Position numbers and translations under genes: made by a program
Shown here: positions 37,178-47,496 of the stretch, piece after piece
Position numbering within the stretch: the stretch's first letter is position 1
How the letters are laid out: each line of letters starts with the position of its first letter
Notes under the pieces: model-generated
Databases searched by the model: none
Seen by the model: the letters and a program-made list of their open reading frames with translations, nothing else
What the model was told of the DNA's origin: nothing
DNA from: Bacillus pseudomycoides
GTDB taxonomy: Bacteria > Bacillota > Bacilli > Bacillales > Bacillaceae_G
Direction: 5' to 3'
DNA length: 64,000 bases
NCBI RefSeq assembly: GCF_002582035.1
Contig: NZ_NUQE01000039.1
Coordinates: 1 to 64,000 of the forward strand

Positions 37178-38122
37178 ATGGGAAAACTTGCATTTCTTTT
37201 TCCAGGACAAGGTTCACAAGCAGTTGGAATGGGAAGACAATTAGCAGAAAGTCATGAAGAGGCTGCGAAAATATTTCGTCAGGCTGATGAAATTTTAAAG
37301 GATTCGCTTTCTTCACTTATTTTTGAGGGACCTCAAGAAACGTTAACATTAACAACAAATGCACAGCCGGCATTGTTAACGACAAGTATTGCAATTTTAA
37401 AGGCATTGGAACAGTATGAGATTATACCAAATTATGTTGCAGGACATAGTTTAGGTGAGTATAGTGCACTAGTAGCAGCGGGTGCTATGTCATTTGAAGA
37501 TGGTGTATACGCTGTAAGAAAACGCGGTGAATACATGGAAGAAGCTGTGCCAAATGGCGAAGGTGCAATGGCAGCTATTCTGGGAGCAGATCCGGATATG
37601 TTAAAGCAGGTGACTGAAGAGGTGACGCAGGAAGGATACGCTGTCCAAGTTGCGAATATGAACAGCACGAAGCAAATCGTCATTTCTGGTACAAAGCAAG
37701 GTGTGGAATTAGCTTCAGAAAGAGCGAAAGAAAATGGTGCGAAACGTGCAATTCCACTGCGCGTTAGCGGTCCGTTTCATTCATCGCTTATGAAACCAGC
37801 GGCTGAGAAGTTTCGCGGTGTGTTAAATGAAATTTCAATTCACGATGTGAAGATTCCCGTTGTTGCAAATGTAACAGCAAATTGCATTACTCGTAAAGAG
37901 GATATTCAAGAAAAATTAATTGAACAACTCTATTCCCCTGTATTATGGTACCCATCCATTGAACGAATGGTAGAACTTGGTGTGGATACATTTATTGAAA
38001 TTGGGCCTGGGAAAGTTTTAGCTGGTCTTATGAAATCAATCGCTCCATCTGCGAAAGTATATGCGATATATGATGAGGAGACGATGAAGGATACCATTTC
38101 AAAACTGAGAGGAGAAGGCTAA
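37178..38122 (+). CDS. fabD: Malonyl-CoA:ACP transacylase
   Basis: The 314-residue enzyme moves malonyl groups from CoA to ACP. The active site is Ser91 in GHSLGEYSA, with His201 in SGPFHSSLM and the N-terminal GQGSQ oxyanion loop ([12 protein letters not shown]). GAGGAGGG precedes the ATG. The stop codon overlaps the fabG start by one base, and the pair is controlled from the FapR promoter. Confidence 0.95.
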   Translation: MGKLAFLFPGQGSQAVGMGRQLAESHEEAAKIFRQADEILKDSLSSLIFEGPQETLTLTTNAQPALLTTSIAILKALEQYEIIPNYVAGHSLGEYSALVAAGAMSFEDGVYAVRKRGEYMEEAVPNGEGAMAAILGADPDMLKQVTEEVTQEGYAVQVANMNSTKQIVISGTKQGVELASERAKENGAKRAIPLRVSGPFHSSLMKPAAEKFRGVLNEISIHDVKIPVVANVTANCITRKEDIQEKLIEQLYSPVLWYPSIERMVELGVDTFIEIGPGKVLAGLMKSIAPSAKVYAIYDEETMKDTISKLRGEG

Positions 38123-38865
38123 TGTTATTAAAAGATAAAGTTGCATTAGTAACGGGAGCATCTCGCGGAATCGGCCGTGCAATTGCATTAGATTTAGCAA
38201 AACAAGGTGCAAAAGTAGTTGTAAACTATGCAGGAAACGAATTAAAAGCAAATGAAGTTGTAGATGAGATTAAAAAATTAGGTTCAGAAGCAATTGCAGT
38301 AAAAGCAAATGTTGCTAGTAGCGAAGAAGTGACTGATATGGTAAAACAAACTGTTGATACATTTGGTCAAATCGATATTCTTATAAATAACGCTGGTATT
38401 ACGAAAGACAATTTACTAATGCGTATGAAAGAAGAAGAATGGGATGCTGTTATTAATACAAACTTAAAAGGTGTCTTTTTATGTACAAAAGCTGTATCTC
38501 GGTATATGATGCGTCAACGCCATGGTCGTATTATTAATATCGCATCTGTTGTCGGCGTTACTGGAAACCCAGGGCAGGCAAACTACGTTGCAGCAAAAGC
38601 GGGTGTAATTGGATTAACAAAAACCTCAGCAAAAGAGCTAGCAAGTCGTAATATTACAGTAAATGCGATTGCCCCTGGATTTATCGTAACAGATATGACA
38701 GATGTATTGGCAGAAGATGTGAAGAATGAAATGCTAAAACTAATCCCAATTGCAAAATTTGGAGAAGCAGAAGATATTTCAAATGCGGTTGCATTTTTAG
38801 CATCAGATGCGAGTCGTTATATCACTGGGCAAACACTTCATGTTGACGGCGGTATGGTGATGTAA
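38122..38865 (+). CDS. fabG: 3-oxoacyl-ACP reductase
   Basis: This 247-residue short-chain dehydrogenase reduces beta-ketoacyl-ACP with NADPH. Cofactor motif [12 protein letters not shown] is at the N-terminus, NNAG follows, and the catalytic residues are Ser142, Tyr155 and Lys159 (YVAAK). The C-terminus ends LHVDGGMVM. The length is standard. It is translationally coupled to fabD. Confidence 0.95.
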   Translation: MLLKDKVALVTGASRGIGRAIALDLAKQGAKVVVNYAGNELKANEVVDEIKKLGSEAIAVKANVASSEEVTDMVKQTVDTFGQIDILINNAGITKDNLLMRMKEEEWDAVINTNLKGVFLCTKAVSRYMMRQRHGRIINIASVVGVTGNPGQANYVAAKAGVIGLTKTSAKELASRNITVNAIAPGFIVTDMTDVLAEDVKNEMLKLIPIAKFGEAEDISNAVAFLASDASRYITGQTLHVDGGMVM

Positions 38866-38887
38866 AAGGAAAAACTACAGAAATAAG

Positions 38888-38915
38888 TTGATTTCATCTA
38901 GCTTTTCTGTACAAT
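38888..38915 (+). promoter_or_regulatory. Candidate acpP promoter
   Basis: TTGATT (38888-38893), 16 bases, TACAAT (38910-38915). It would give acpP a transcript separate from the FapR operon, useful because ACP is needed in large amounts. Confidence 0.5.
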
Positions 38916-39019
38916 ATTAAATATAATGGCTTGAGAAGATCGAAAAAGTAGTAGTCTAATCTATAGATAAATTTAAAAAGTGATTGTTTGTCAATACTTT
39001 TTAAAGGAGGTGAATGAAT

Positions 39020-39253
39020 ATGGCAGACGTTTTAGAGCGTGTAACGAAAATTATCGTAGATCGTCTAGGAGTAGACGAAACAGAGGTAACAACAGCTGCA
39101 AACTTTAAAGAAGATTTAGGTGCTGATTCTCTAGATGTAGTAGAACTTGTAATGCAACTAGAAGATGAGTTTGAAATGGAAATTTCTGATGAGGAAGCAG
39201 AAAAAATTGCTACTGTTGGCGATGCTGTGACTTACATAGAGAGTCATCTATAA
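39020..39253 (+). CDS. acpP: Acyl carrier protein
   Basis: The 77-residue acidic protein carries growing acyl chains on a phosphopantetheine arm attached to Ser37 in [10 protein letters not shown]. The four-helix ACP pattern is complete ([20 protein letters not shown]). AAAGGAGGTG is 7 bases before ATG 39020; an ATG six bases earlier overlaps that site. The cofactor arm ultimately derives from CoaBC products. A short hairpin follows the stop codon. Confidence 0.96.
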   Translation: MADVLERVTKIIVDRLGVDETEVTTAANFKEDLGADSLDVVELVMQLEDEFEMEISDEEAEKIATVGDAVTYIESHL

Positions 39254-39262
39254 TGCTTGATG

Positions 39263-39291
39263 AAGTCCCGTTCATATACGGGGCTTTCTCA
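39263..39291 (+). terminator. Hairpin after acpP, partial terminator
   Basis: AAGTCCCGT pairs with ACGGGGCTT, followed by TCT. The poor T run suggests partial read-through into rnc. Confidence 0.5.
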
Positions 39292-39313
39292 GCATATATA
39301 TCTGGAGGGACCT

Positions 39314-40051
39314 ATGCCGTACAGAAAGTATAGAGATAAGAAGTATGAAGCGAAATATCGCGAAGCTTTTAAAAAGTTTCAAGCGAAAATAGGTATTACA
39401 TTTACAAATGAAAAATTGTTGATTCAAGCATTTACGCATTCATCGTATGTGAATGAGCATCGAAAAAAGCCACATGAAGATAATGAGCGCCTTGAATTTC
39501 TTGGTGATGCGGTATTAGAACTGACGGTTTCGCAATATTTGTTTCAAAAATATCCGACAATGAGTGAGGGAGAATTAACAAAACTTCGCGCTGCTATTGT
39601 ATGTGAACCTTCTCTCGTTCGTTTTGCGAATGAGCTAGTGTTTGGTAATCTTGTCCTTTTAGGAAAAGGGGAAGAAATGACGGGAGGTCGCGAACGTCCT
39701 GCGTTATTAGCGGATGTCTTTGAAGCGTTTATTGGCGCACTATACTTGGACCAAGGTTTAGACACGGTATGGGGATTTTTGAAAACGGTTGTTTATCCGA
39801 AAATCAATGAAGGTGCTTTTTCTCATGTGATGGATTTTAAGAGTCAACTGCAAGAATTGATTCAGCGTGATGGTAGCGGTAATATAGAATACCAAATTTT
39901 GCAAGAAAAAGGGCCAGCCCATAATCGAGAGTTTGTATCGCGTGTTACATTAAACGGCGAAGAATTAGGACTTGGAAGTGGAAAGTCTAAGAAAGAGGCA
40001 GAACAGCATGCTGCCCAAGAAGCATTAGAAAAATTAAAAGAGCATTCATAG
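39314..40051 (+). CDS. rnc: Ribonuclease III
   Basis: The 245-residue enzyme cleaves double-stranded RNA in rRNA maturation and antisense decay. The catalytic domain signature [14 protein letters not shown] holds the Mg-binding Glu and Asp; [19 protein letters not shown] holds the second pair. A double-stranded RNA-binding domain (about 170-240) ends with [19 protein letters not shown] chose ATG 39314, which follows TGGAGGGACC. rnc-smc-ftsY is a conserved Bacillus group. Confidence 0.94.
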   Translation: MPYRKYRDKKYEAKYREAFKKFQAKIGITFTNEKLLIQAFTHSSYVNEHRKKPHEDNERLEFLGDAVLELTVSQYLFQKYPTMSEGELTKLRAAIVCEPSLVRFANELVFGNLVLLGKGEEMTGGRERPALLADVFEAFIGALYLDQGLDTVWGFLKTVVYPKINEGAFSHVMDFKSQLQELIQRDGSGNIEYQILQEKGPAHNREFVSRVTLNGEELGLGSGKSKKEAEQHAAQEALEKLKEHS

Positions 40052-40106
40052 AGAATCCCCCTTATACTTAGGGGGATTCCTTGTGCATAAAGGGGGAAGG
40101 CCTTTC

Positions 40107-43100
40107 GTGTTTTTAAAAAGATTAGAAATAGCAGGATTTAAATCTTTTGCAGAACGTGTATCGGTTGACTTTGTACCGGGTGTAACGTCTGTGGTAGGTC
40201 CAAATGGAAGTGGGAAAAGTAACATTACAGATGCCATTCGTTGGGTACTTGGTGAACAATCCGTAAAATCGCTGCGCGGTGCGAAAATGGAAGATATTAT
40301 TTTTTCAGGTAGTGATACACGTAAAGCGTTGAATGTTGCTGAAGTAACAATAACATTAAATAATGAGGATCAGCGTCTGCCGATTGAATATAACGAAGTA
40401 AGTGTAACAAGGCGAGTATATCGTTCTGGAGATAGTGATTTTCTTATTAATAAACAACCTTGTCGTTTAAAGGATATTGTAGATTTATTCATGGACTCAG
40501 GTATGGGGCGTGAAGCATTTTCTATTATCAGTCAAGGGAAAGTGGAAGAGATTTTAAGTAGTAAAGCAGAAGATCGCCGTAGTGTTTTTGAAGAAGCAGC
40601 TGGTGTGTTGAAATATAAAATCCGTAAAAAGAAAGCGGAAGGAAAATTAGCGGAGACGCAAGATAATTTGAATCGTGTAGAAGATATTATTCATGAATTG
40701 GGTACTCAAGTTGAACCTCTTGAAAGACAAGCTTCTATTGCGAAAGATTATCTTGAGAAAAAAGAAGAGTTAGAGAAAGTTGAAGCGGCATTAATTGTGT
40801 ATGAAATTGAAGAGTTACATGAAAAATGGGAAGCGCTTCGCGAGCAATTTAAACATAACAAAGATGAAGAAGTGAAATTATCAGCACATCTTCAAAAAAA
40901 TGAAGCGGATTTAGAAGAAGTACGCGGAAATGTACAAGCCATTGATGAATCTGTCCAATCTTTGCAAGAGGTTCTTCTTCTTTCTAGTAAAGAACTTGAA
41001 AAATTAGAAGGGCAGCGTGAGCTGTTGAAAGAAAGAAAACACAATGCAACAACACATTGTGCGCAGTTAGAAGCGCTTATTCACGAATTAACAGACAAAG
41101 TTTCTGTATATGAAGAAAGTGTTGCGCAAGGAACAGATGAATTAATGAAATTAGCAAATCATGTGAAAGAGTTAGAACAGAAACTGCATGATAGTGAAAG
41201 ATTGTTGTCTACATATGCACAAAATTTAGATGAGCAGATCGAATATTTAAAAGGTGATTATATTGAACTTTTAAATCAACAGGCAAGTTATCGAAATGAA
41301 CTTTCTATGTTAGAGGAACAATTTAAACAAAGAGATTTCAAAAACCAGCGCCTTGATGAAGAAAATGAAAAATATGTGCAGATGCGCGTAGAAATTGCAA
41401 AGAAAAAATCAACGTTCGTTGAAAAATATGAACATATAAAAGAGCAAATTGCAAATCTGCTGTCAAGTATGCAGCAAACGGACATTGCACTTGGAAAATG
41501 TAAAGAACAATATAGCGAAAATGAGAGCAAATTGTATCAAGCATATCAATATGTTCAGCAAGCTCGTTCTCGTAAAGAAATGCTTGAAGAAATGCAAGAG
41601 GATTATTCGGGATTTTATCAAGGAGTCCGTGAAGTATTAAAGGCACGCGATAGCCAGTTGCATGGTATTGAAGGTGCAGTTGCAGAACTTCTTACTGTAC
41701 CGAAAAAATATGAAGTGGCGATGGAAATTGCGCTTGGGGCAGCAATGCAGCATGTTGTTGTACAAACAGAAGAACATGCGCGCCGGGCAATTGCATTTTT
41801 AAAACAAAATCGCCATGGGCGTGCGACTTTTTTACCACAAAGTGTGATTAAAGGGAGAGCGCTTAATACAGAGCAACTTCGTATTGTAAACCAGCACTCA
41901 TCATTTATAGGAGTAGCCTCAGAGCTTGTGCAGTACAATAATAAATATGAAAATGTTATTACAAATTTATTAGGTACGGTAATTGTTGCCCATGATTTAA
42001 GAGGAGCGAATGAATTAGCAAAGCAGCTACAATATCGTTATCGTATTGTTACATTAGAAGGCGATCTTGTAAATCCAGGGGGCTCAATGACAGGTGGTGC
42101 TGTGAAGCAAACGAATTCTTCTTTATTAGGACGTCAACGTGAATTAGAAGAGTGGAACGAAAAGTTGACAGAAATGGAAGAAAAGACGACAAAGCTAGAA
42201 AACTATGTCAAAGAGTTAAAACAAGAAATACAAGCAAAAGAAGTGCAGATGAAAGAACTTCGACAAATTGTCGATGAAAAGCGCGTAGATGAACAAACAT
42301 GTAAAGAAGAGATTAATCAGTTAGAGCTAGAAGAGCATCGTATTAATGAGCGCTTATCTATTTATGATTTAGAGCTAGAAGGATTTTTGCAAGATCAAGT
42401 GAAGATACAAGGGCGGAAAACAGAGCTAGAAGAAACACTTACAGAGCTGCAAGAAAAAATTATGCAGCTTGATACAACAATTAAAGAATTAACAAAGCAA
42501 AAGAGTGAGCAACATTCTTCGAAAGAAAAAGTGCAGACAGAAATTACGGAGTTAAAAGTGCAAGTAGCTGAAAAGCAACAACGATTATCAAATCAAAAAG
42601 AAACAGTAGACCGCCTCACAAAAGAACAAGATGAAACGAAAAAGAATCTTATAAAGACAAAAGAAGATTTAGCATTCTTGAAACAAGAAATGACATCGAA
42701 TTCCAGTGGTGAAGAGCAGATTACAAGTATGCTTCAAAAGAAAACTCATGATCGAAATCAAACTGTTGAATTAATTAGCTCACGCCGTGAACAACGTCTT
42801 GACTTACAAGGACGACTAGAACATTTAGATTTAGAAGTGAAAGAAGCGAAACGTCAGCATAAATACTTACTCGATGTATTGAAAGATCAAGAAGTAAAAA
42901 TCAATCGTTTAGACGTGGAGTTAGAAAACCGCTTGCAGCACTTACAAGAAACATATACCATTTCTTTTGAAGCGGCGAAACAAAAGTATACGATGACAAT
43001 GTCTGGTGATGAAGCTCGTAAAAAAGTGAAATTAATTAAATTATCCATTGAAGAACTTGGGACAGTAAACTTAGGTTCAATTGATGAATACGAGCGCGTA

Positions 43101-43676
43101 TCTGAGCGTTATACGTTCTTATTAGAGCAGCGTGAAGATTTGGAAGAGGCGAAAACAACACTCCATCAAGTAATTGACGAGATGGATGAGGAAATGAAAA
43201 AACGATTTTCTTATACATTCCAAGCAATTCGTACAGAATTCCAGTCTGTGTTTAGTCAATTGTTTGGCGGAGGGCGTGCGGATTTAGTTATGACAAACCC
43301 GCAAGATTTATTAAATACAGGAATTGATATTGTTGCACAGCCACCAGGAAAGAAATTGCAAAATTTAGGTCTTCTTTCTGGAGGAGAACGAGCATTAACA
43401 GCTATTGCATTGCTGTTTGGTATTTTGCAAGTTCGTCCTGTACCATTTTGTGTACTTGATGAGGTTGAAGCAGCGTTGGATGAAGCGAACGTTGCTCGTT
43501 TTGCGCAGTACTTGAGAAAGTTTAGTGATGAAACACAATTTATCGTCATTACACACCGAAAAGGAACAATGGAAGAATCAGATGTACTATATGGTGTAAC
43601 GATGCAGGAATCTGGCGTTTCCAAACTTGTATCTGTTCGTTTAGATGATGGAGCAGAAGTTGTGACAGGTGAATAG
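40107..43676 (+). CDS. smc: SMC chromosome-condensation ATPase
   Basis: The 1189-residue protein forms, with ScpA and ScpB, the condensin that loads at parS sites and aligns chromosome arms. The N-terminal head has Walker A GPNGSGKSN from residue 31. Long coiled coils (about 170-500 and 680-1000) flank a hinge with GGSMTGGA. The C-terminal head has LSGGERALTAIAL (about 1088) and Walker B/D-loop VLDEVEAALDEAN. GTG 40107 after AAGGGGGAAGG gives the normal start FLKRLEIAGFKSFAE. ftsY follows after 15 bases. Confidence 0.95.
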   Translation: MFLKRLEIAGFKSFAERVSVDFVPGVTSVVGPNGSGKSNITDAIRWVLGEQSVKSLRGAKMEDIIFSGSDTRKALNVAEVTITLNNEDQRLPIEYNEVSVTRRVYRSGDSDFLINKQPCRLKDIVDLFMDSGMGREAFSIISQGKVEEILSSKAEDRRSVFEEAAGVLKYKIRKKKAEGKLAETQDNLNRVEDIIHELGTQVEPLERQASIAKDYLEKKEELEKVEAALIVYEIEELHEKWEALREQFKHNKDEEVKLSAHLQKNEADLEEVRGNVQAIDESVQSLQEVLLLSSKELEKLEGQRELLKERKHNATTHCAQLEALIHELTDKVSVYEESVAQGTDELMKLANHVKELEQKLHDSERLLSTYAQNLDEQIEYLKGDYIELLNQQASYRNELSMLEEQFKQRDFKNQRLDEENEKYVQMRVEIAKKKSTFVEKYEHIKEQIANLLSSMQQTDIALGKCKEQYSENESKLYQAYQYVQQARSRKEMLEEMQEDYSGFYQGVREVLKARDSQLHGIEGAVAELLTVPKKYEVAMEIALGAAMQHVVVQTEEHARRAIAFLKQNRHGRATFLPQSVIKGRALNTEQLRIVNQHSSFIGVASELVQYNNKYENVITNLLGTVIVAHDLRGANELAKQLQYRYRIVTLEGDLVNPGGSMTGGAVKQTNSSLLGRQRELEEWNEKLTEMEEKTTKLENYVKELKQEIQAKEVQMKELRQIVDEKRVDEQTCKEEINQLELEEHRINERLSIYDLELEGFLQDQVKIQGRKTELEETLTELQEKIMQLDTTIKELTKQKSEQHSSKEKVQTEITELKVQVAEKQQRLSNQKETVDRLTKEQDETKKNLIKTKEDLAFLKQEMTSNSSGEEQITSMLQKKTHDRNQTVELISSRREQRLDLQGRLEHLDLEVKEAKRQHKYLLDVLKDQEVKINRLDVELENRLQHLQETYTISFEAAKQKYTMTMSGDEARKKVKLIKLSIEELGTVNLGSIDEYERVSERYTFLLEQREDLEEAKTTLHQVIDEMDEEMKKRFSYTFQAIRTEFQSVFSQLFGGGRADLVMTNPQDLLNTGIDIVAQPPGKKLQNLGLLSGGERALTAIALLFGILQVRPVPFCVLDEVEAALDEANVARFAQYLRKFSDETQFIVITHRKGTMEESDVLYGVTMQESGVSKLVSVRLDDGAEVVTGE

Positions 43677-43691
43677 AAAGGATGGGAAAGA

Positions 43692-44681
43692 ATGAGCTTT
43701 TTTAAAAAATTAAAAGAAAAAATTTCAAAGCAAACAGATACTGTAACAGAGAAGTTTAAACACGGTTTAGAGAAAACGAGAAGTTCTTTTGCTGAAAAGA
43801 TAAATGATTTAGTATATCGTTATCGTAAAGTTGACGAAGATTTCTTCGAAGAGTTAGAAGAAATTTTAATTGGTGCGGATGTGGGTGTGTCCACAGTAAT
43901 GGAATTGATTGATCAATTAAGAGATGAAGTGAAACGTCGTAATATTCAAGATCCAAAAGAAGTACAAGATGTTATCTCTGAAAAGCTAATTGAGATTTAT
44001 AAAGGAGACGCTAACTTTAATAATGAGTTAAATGTACAAGATAATGCATTAACAGTTATTTTATTTGTTGGGGTAAATGGTGTTGGGAAAACAACAACGA
44101 TTGGAAAGATGGCACATAAATTTAAATCAAGCGGTAAGTCTGTATTGTTGGCAGCTGGTGATACATTCCGTGCTGGAGCGATTGAACAGCTAGAAGTATG
44201 GGGTGAACGTGTCGGTGTAGATGTGATTAAACAAGGATCAGGCTCGGATCCAGCAGCTGTTATGTACGATGCAATTCAGGCGGCAAAATCGCGGAAAGTT
44301 GATGTGTTATTATGCGATACAGCAGGTCGTTTGCAAAACAAAGTCAATTTAATGAAAGAGTTAGAGAAAGTAAAACGAGTAATTGAGCGTGAAATCCCGG
44401 GTGCTCCTCATGAAGTACTACTTGTTATTGATGCAACAACAGGACAGAATGGTTTAAGTCAAGCGAAGACATTCCGCGAGGCGACAAATGTAACAGGCAT
44501 TGTATTAACGAAATTAGATGGAACTGCTAAAGGTGGAATCGTATTAGCGATTCGTAATGAGATGGATGTACCGGTGAAATTTGTCGGCCTTGGAGAAAAA
44601 ATGGATGACTTGCAAGAATTTAATCCAGAACAATATGTATATGGATTATTTGTAGACTTTGTAGAAACAGAAGTAGAATAA
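43692..44681 (+). CDS. ftsY: FtsY, SRP receptor GTPase
   Basis: The 329-residue protein docks SRP-ribosome complexes at the membrane. The short N-terminal Lys-rich region contains the amphipathic helix (MSFFKKLKEKISKQ); the acidic A domain of Gram-negatives is absent. NG domain motifs: GVNGVGKTTTIGK, AAGDTFRAGA, DTAGR, TKLDGTAKGG and the closing GLGEKMDDL. It pairs with Ffh encoded a few hundred bases downstream. The stop TAA is followed by AGTAAGG, like a worn repeat end. Confidence 0.95.
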   Translation: MSFFKKLKEKISKQTDTVTEKFKHGLEKTRSSFAEKINDLVYRYRKVDEDFFEELEEILIGADVGVSTVMELIDQLRDEVKRRNIQDPKEVQDVISEKLIEIYKGDANFNNELNVQDNALTVILFVGVNGVGKTTTIGKMAHKFKSSGKSVLLAAGDTFRAGAIEQLEVWGERVGVDVIKQGSGSDPAAVMYDAIQAAKSRKVDVLLCDTAGRLQNKVNLMKELEKVKRVIEREIPGAPHEVLLVIDATTGQNGLSQAKTFREATNVTGIVLTKLDGTAKGGIVLAIRNEMDVPVKFVGLGEKMDDLQEFNPEQYVYGLFVDFVETEVE

Positions 44682-44706
44682 AGTAAGGTTTTCATTAGTG
44701 ATAGAT

Positions 44707-44861
44707 TTTATCCCGCTATTCGCGGGCAGTAAGCCCCTTACCTTAAGACTCAGAGAGAGTCGAAGAAGATAGGTGGGGGATAACTGCTGGCATGCGCCAG
44801 ATTGGTGAGAGCTTTCCATCAGTGGGGTGAAGAACCCCCACTGATGGAAGTTTCACTTTAT
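44707..44861 (+). repeat. bcr1-like repeat, copy D, complete with TTTAT ends
   Basis: This 155-bp unit starts TTTATCCCGCTATTCGCGGGCAG and ends AAGTTTCACTTTAT. TTTAT is at both ends, consistent with the 5-bp duplication reported for bcr1 elements. Inside, GCCCCTTACCTTAAG pairs roughly with AGGTGGGGG and CAGTGGGG with CCCCACTG. It lies between ftsY and ylxM, which are usually closer together. Confidence 0.88.
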
Positions 44862-44932
44862 TTTCTACTAATAGTTTGGTGAATTTCTTCATGCTCTTAC
44901 GTATATCTAAGTAGGAAATGTTTCTGGTAAAA

Positions 44933-44965
44933 AAAGAAGAGGCGGTGCTTGCCGCTTCTTTTTTA
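44933..44965 (+). terminator. Terminator upstream of ylxM
   Basis: AAAAGAAG.GGCGGT pairs with GCCGCTTCTTTTTT, giving a strong stem and T run; it isolates ylxM-ffh from ftsY. Confidence 0.75.
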
Positions 44966-44994
44966 AAATTTAAATAAGATGTTAAGAAAAAAAC

Positions 44995-45023
44995 TTGACA
45001 CACTTTTACTCTCCATGTAAACT
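44995..45023 (+). promoter_or_regulatory. ylxM-ffh promoter
   Basis: TTGACA (44995-45000), exactly 17 bases, TAAACT (45018-45023). Confidence 0.7.
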
Positions 45024-45065
45024 AATTCATGTAAAGGTAATTTACTTAACAAAGGGTGATTCAAC

Positions 45066-45398
45066 ATGCTCGAAAAAACAACGAGAATGAATTATTTATT
45101 TGATTTTTATCATTCGTTGTTAACGCCAAAACAAAGAAGTTATATGTCACTTTACTATCTTGATGATCTATCGCTTGGTGAAATTGCAGAAGAATTTGAA
45201 GTGAGCCGCCAAGCAGTGTATGATAACATTAAACGGACAGAAGCGATGCTTGAAGAATATGAAGAAAAGTTATTGTTACTTCAAAAGTTTCAAGAAAGGC
45301 AGCAACTTGTTGAAAAGTTAAAGCAGCTAATCAGCGAAGAAGAGCATGTAGATGAACAAGTGAAACAAGTTGTTGAAGCTATCGAAAATTTAGATTAG
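45066..45398 (+). CDS. ylxM: YlxM, SRP-associated helix-turn-helix protein
   Basis: The 110-residue protein has a sigma-70 region-4-like helix-turn-helix ([27 protein letters not shown], about 30-60) and a helical C-terminus. It is nearly always encoded just before ffh; streptococcal YlxM binds SRP components and modulates the pathway. The ribosome site is AAAGGGTGATT. It shares a transcript with ffh, 12 bases downstream. Confidence 0.9.
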   Translation: MLEKTTRMNYLFDFYHSLLTPKQRSYMSLYYLDDLSLGEIAEEFEVSRQAVYDNIKRTEAMLEEYEEKLLLLQKFQERQQLVEKLKQLISEEEHVDEQVKQVVEAIENLD

Positions 45399-45410
45399 GA
45401 GGGCGGCAAT

Positions 45411-46760
45411 ATGGCATTTGAAGGATTAGCCGACCGACTTCAACAGACAATGCAAAAAATTCGCGGCAAAGGGAAAGTAACTGAAGCCGACGTAAAAGAA
45501 ATGATGAGAGAAGTTCGTCTTGCTCTTTTAGAGGCAGACGTTAACTTTAAAGTAGTAAAAGATTTTGTTAAGCGTGTGTCTGAACGTGCTGTCGGACAAG
45601 ATGTAATGCAAAGCTTAACACCTGGACAGCAAGTTATTAAAGTAGTACAGGAAGAACTTACAGAATTAATGGGTGGAGAGCAAAGTAAAATTGCTGTCTC
45701 TAACCGTCCGCCAACTGTTATTATGATGGTTGGTTTGCAGGGTGCAGGTAAAACGACGACGACAGGTAAGCTTGCGAATTTGCTTCGTAAAAAGCATAAT
45801 CGTAAACCGATGTTGGTCGCGGCTGATATTTATCGCCCAGCAGCAATTAAACAGCTTGAAACACTTGGTAAGCAATTGGATATGCCAGTTTTCTCTTTAG
45901 GAGATAAGGTAAGTCCTGTTGAAATTGCAAAGCAAGCGATTGCGAAAGCTAAAGAAGATCACCATGATTATGTTCTGATTGATACAGCAGGCCGTCTGCA
46001 TATTGATGAGGAGCTCATGGATGAATTAGCACAAGTTAAAGAAGTAGCCAATCCGGATGAAATTTTCCTTGTTGTTGATGCAATGACGGGACAAGATGCG
46101 GTAAATGTGGCTCAAAGTTTCCATGAACAGCTTGGTTTAACAGGTGTTGTATTAACAAAATTAGATGGTGATACGCGCGGAGGTGCAGCACTATCTATTA
46201 AAGCTGTTACAAACACACCGATTAAATTTGCTGGTATGGGTGAGAAATTAGATGCATTAGAGGTATTTCATCCAGAACGTATGGCATCTCGCATTTTAGG
46301 TATGGGTGATGTTCTGACGTTAATTGAAAAGGCGCAGGCGACAGTTGATGAAGAAAAAGCAAGAGAACTTGAGCAAAAAATGCGTACACTTTCCTTTACG
46401 TTGGATGATTTTCTAGAGCAATTAGGACAAGTGCGTCAATTGGGACCGCTTGATGAACTTCTTAATATGCTTCCTGGTGCTGGGAAAATTAAAGGATTAA
46501 AAAATGTTCAAGTTGACGAAAAGCAAATTGGACACATTGAAGCGATTATTCGCTCAATGACGAAATTAGAGCGTGAACAACCGGAAATGATTAACGCCAG
46601 TCGTAAGAAGCGTATCGCTAAAGGTAGTGGTACAACTGTACAAGAGATCAATCGTCTTTTAAAGCAATTTGAAGATATGAAAAAGATGATGAAAACGATG
46701 TCTGGTATGCAAAAAGGTAAGAAAAAAGGACTAGGTGGCTTGAAGTTTCCATTTATGTAA
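45411..46760 (+). CDS. ffh: Ffh, signal recognition particle protein
   Basis: The 449-residue SRP54 GTPase binds signal sequences with the 4.5S/6S-like RNA. N and G domains (about 1-295) show GLQGAGKTTTTGKLA, ADIYRPAAI, DTAGRLH, TKLDGDTRGGAALS and GMGEKLDALE. The C-terminal M domain (about 300-449) is Met-rich with an RNA-binding helix-turn-helix (KKRIAKGSGTTVQEINRLLKQF). GGAGGGCGGC precedes the ATG. Confidence 0.96.
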   Translation: MAFEGLADRLQQTMQKIRGKGKVTEADVKEMMREVRLALLEADVNFKVVKDFVKRVSERAVGQDVMQSLTPGQQVIKVVQEELTELMGGEQSKIAVSNRPPTVIMMVGLQGAGKTTTTGKLANLLRKKHNRKPMLVAADIYRPAAIKQLETLGKQLDMPVFSLGDKVSPVEIAKQAIAKAKEDHHDYVLIDTAGRLHIDEELMDELAQVKEVANPDEIFLVVDAMTGQDAVNVAQSFHEQLGLTGVVLTKLDGDTRGGAALSIKAVTNTPIKFAGMGEKLDALEVFHPERMASRILGMGDVLTLIEKAQATVDEEKARELEQKMRTLSFTLDDFLEQLGQVRQLGPLDELLNMLPGAGKIKGLKNVQVDEKQIGHIEAIIRSMTKLEREQPEMINASRKKRIAKGSGTTVQEINRLLKQFEDMKKMMKTMSGMQKGKKKGLGGLKFPFM

Positions 46761-46861
46761 GGAAAAAAAGATGGCTCTGTTAAGAAAATATACTTTACAA
46801 AGGGTCACTCTTTTTGCTAATATTATTATCTGTGTGAAATATATTCGGAGGTGCTTTATAA

Positions 46862-47134
46862 ATGGCAGTTAAAATTCGTTTAAAACGTATGGGAGCTAAA
46901 AAATCTCCTTTCTATCGTGTAGTTGTTGCAGATTCTCGTTCTCCTCGTGACGGACGTTTCATCGAGGAAATCGGAACTTACAATCCAGTTGCTCAACCAG
47001 CTGAAGTTAAAATCAACGAAGAAGCAGCATTAAAATGGTTAGGAAACGGTGCGAAACCATCTGATACAGTTCGTAACCTGTTCTCTAAACAAGGTATCAT
47101 GGAGAAATTCCATTTATCTAAACAAGGTAAGTAA
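46862..47134 (+). CDS. rpsP: Ribosomal protein S16
   Basis: The 90-residue protein begins [32 protein letters not shown]-like and ends in a Lys-rich tail. S16 is a primary-binding 30S assembly protein. CGGAGGTG lies 11 bases before the ATG. The leader (46761-46861) has no clear hairpin. khpA follows eight bases later. Confidence 0.95.
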   Translation: MAVKIRLKRMGAKKSPFYRVVVADSRSPRDGRFIEEIGTYNPVAQPAEVKINEEAALKWLGNGAKPSDTVRNLFSKQGIMEKFHLSKQGK

Positions 47135-47142
47135 TTCGAACA

Positions 47143-47376
47143 ATGACTATGGCAGGGTTAATCGAAACAATTGTTAAACCCCTTGTGGATCATCCTGAAG
47201 ATGTAAAGGTTACACAGGAACTGTACAACGGAGAGATGAAGTATCGATTAACCGTACATCCTGAGGATGTGGGTAAAGTCATTGGGAAACAAGGGCGAGT
47301 TGCAAAAGCAATTCGAACGATCTTATATGCAGCGGGACATCATCAAAATGAGAAAGTAACGCTGGAAATTCAATAA
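47143..47376 (+). CDS. khpA: KhpA, KH-domain RNA-binding protein
   Basis: The 77-residue protein (YlqC) is a single KH domain with GKVIGKQGRVAKAIRTIL, the GxxG loop that contacts RNA. KhpA pairs with KhpB/Jag in Gram-positive bacteria and affects cell elongation and RNA levels. The start is ambiguous: ATG 47143 or ATG 47149, with only a weak AGGTAAG upstream inside rpsP, so translation may depend on rpsP. A terminator follows. Confidence 0.9.
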   Translation: MTMAGLIETIVKPLVDHPEDVKVTQELYNGEMKYRLTVHPEDVGKVIGKQGRVAKAIRTILYAAGHHQNEKVTLEIQ

Positions 47377-47380
47377 ATAT

Positions 47381-47415
47381 AAAAAGGGCGAGGATCTGTT
47401 CCTCACCCTTTTTTA
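47381..47415 (+). terminator. rpsP-khpA terminator
   Basis: AAAAAGGG.GAGGA pairs with TCCTCACCCTTTTTT. Confidence 0.8.
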
Positions 47416-47496
47416 ACATTTTAAGATAAATCGCATCTTCAGCATAGAGAATGGAGATGCTAACGACATATAACAAACAGGGGTGACGTGCTGTTT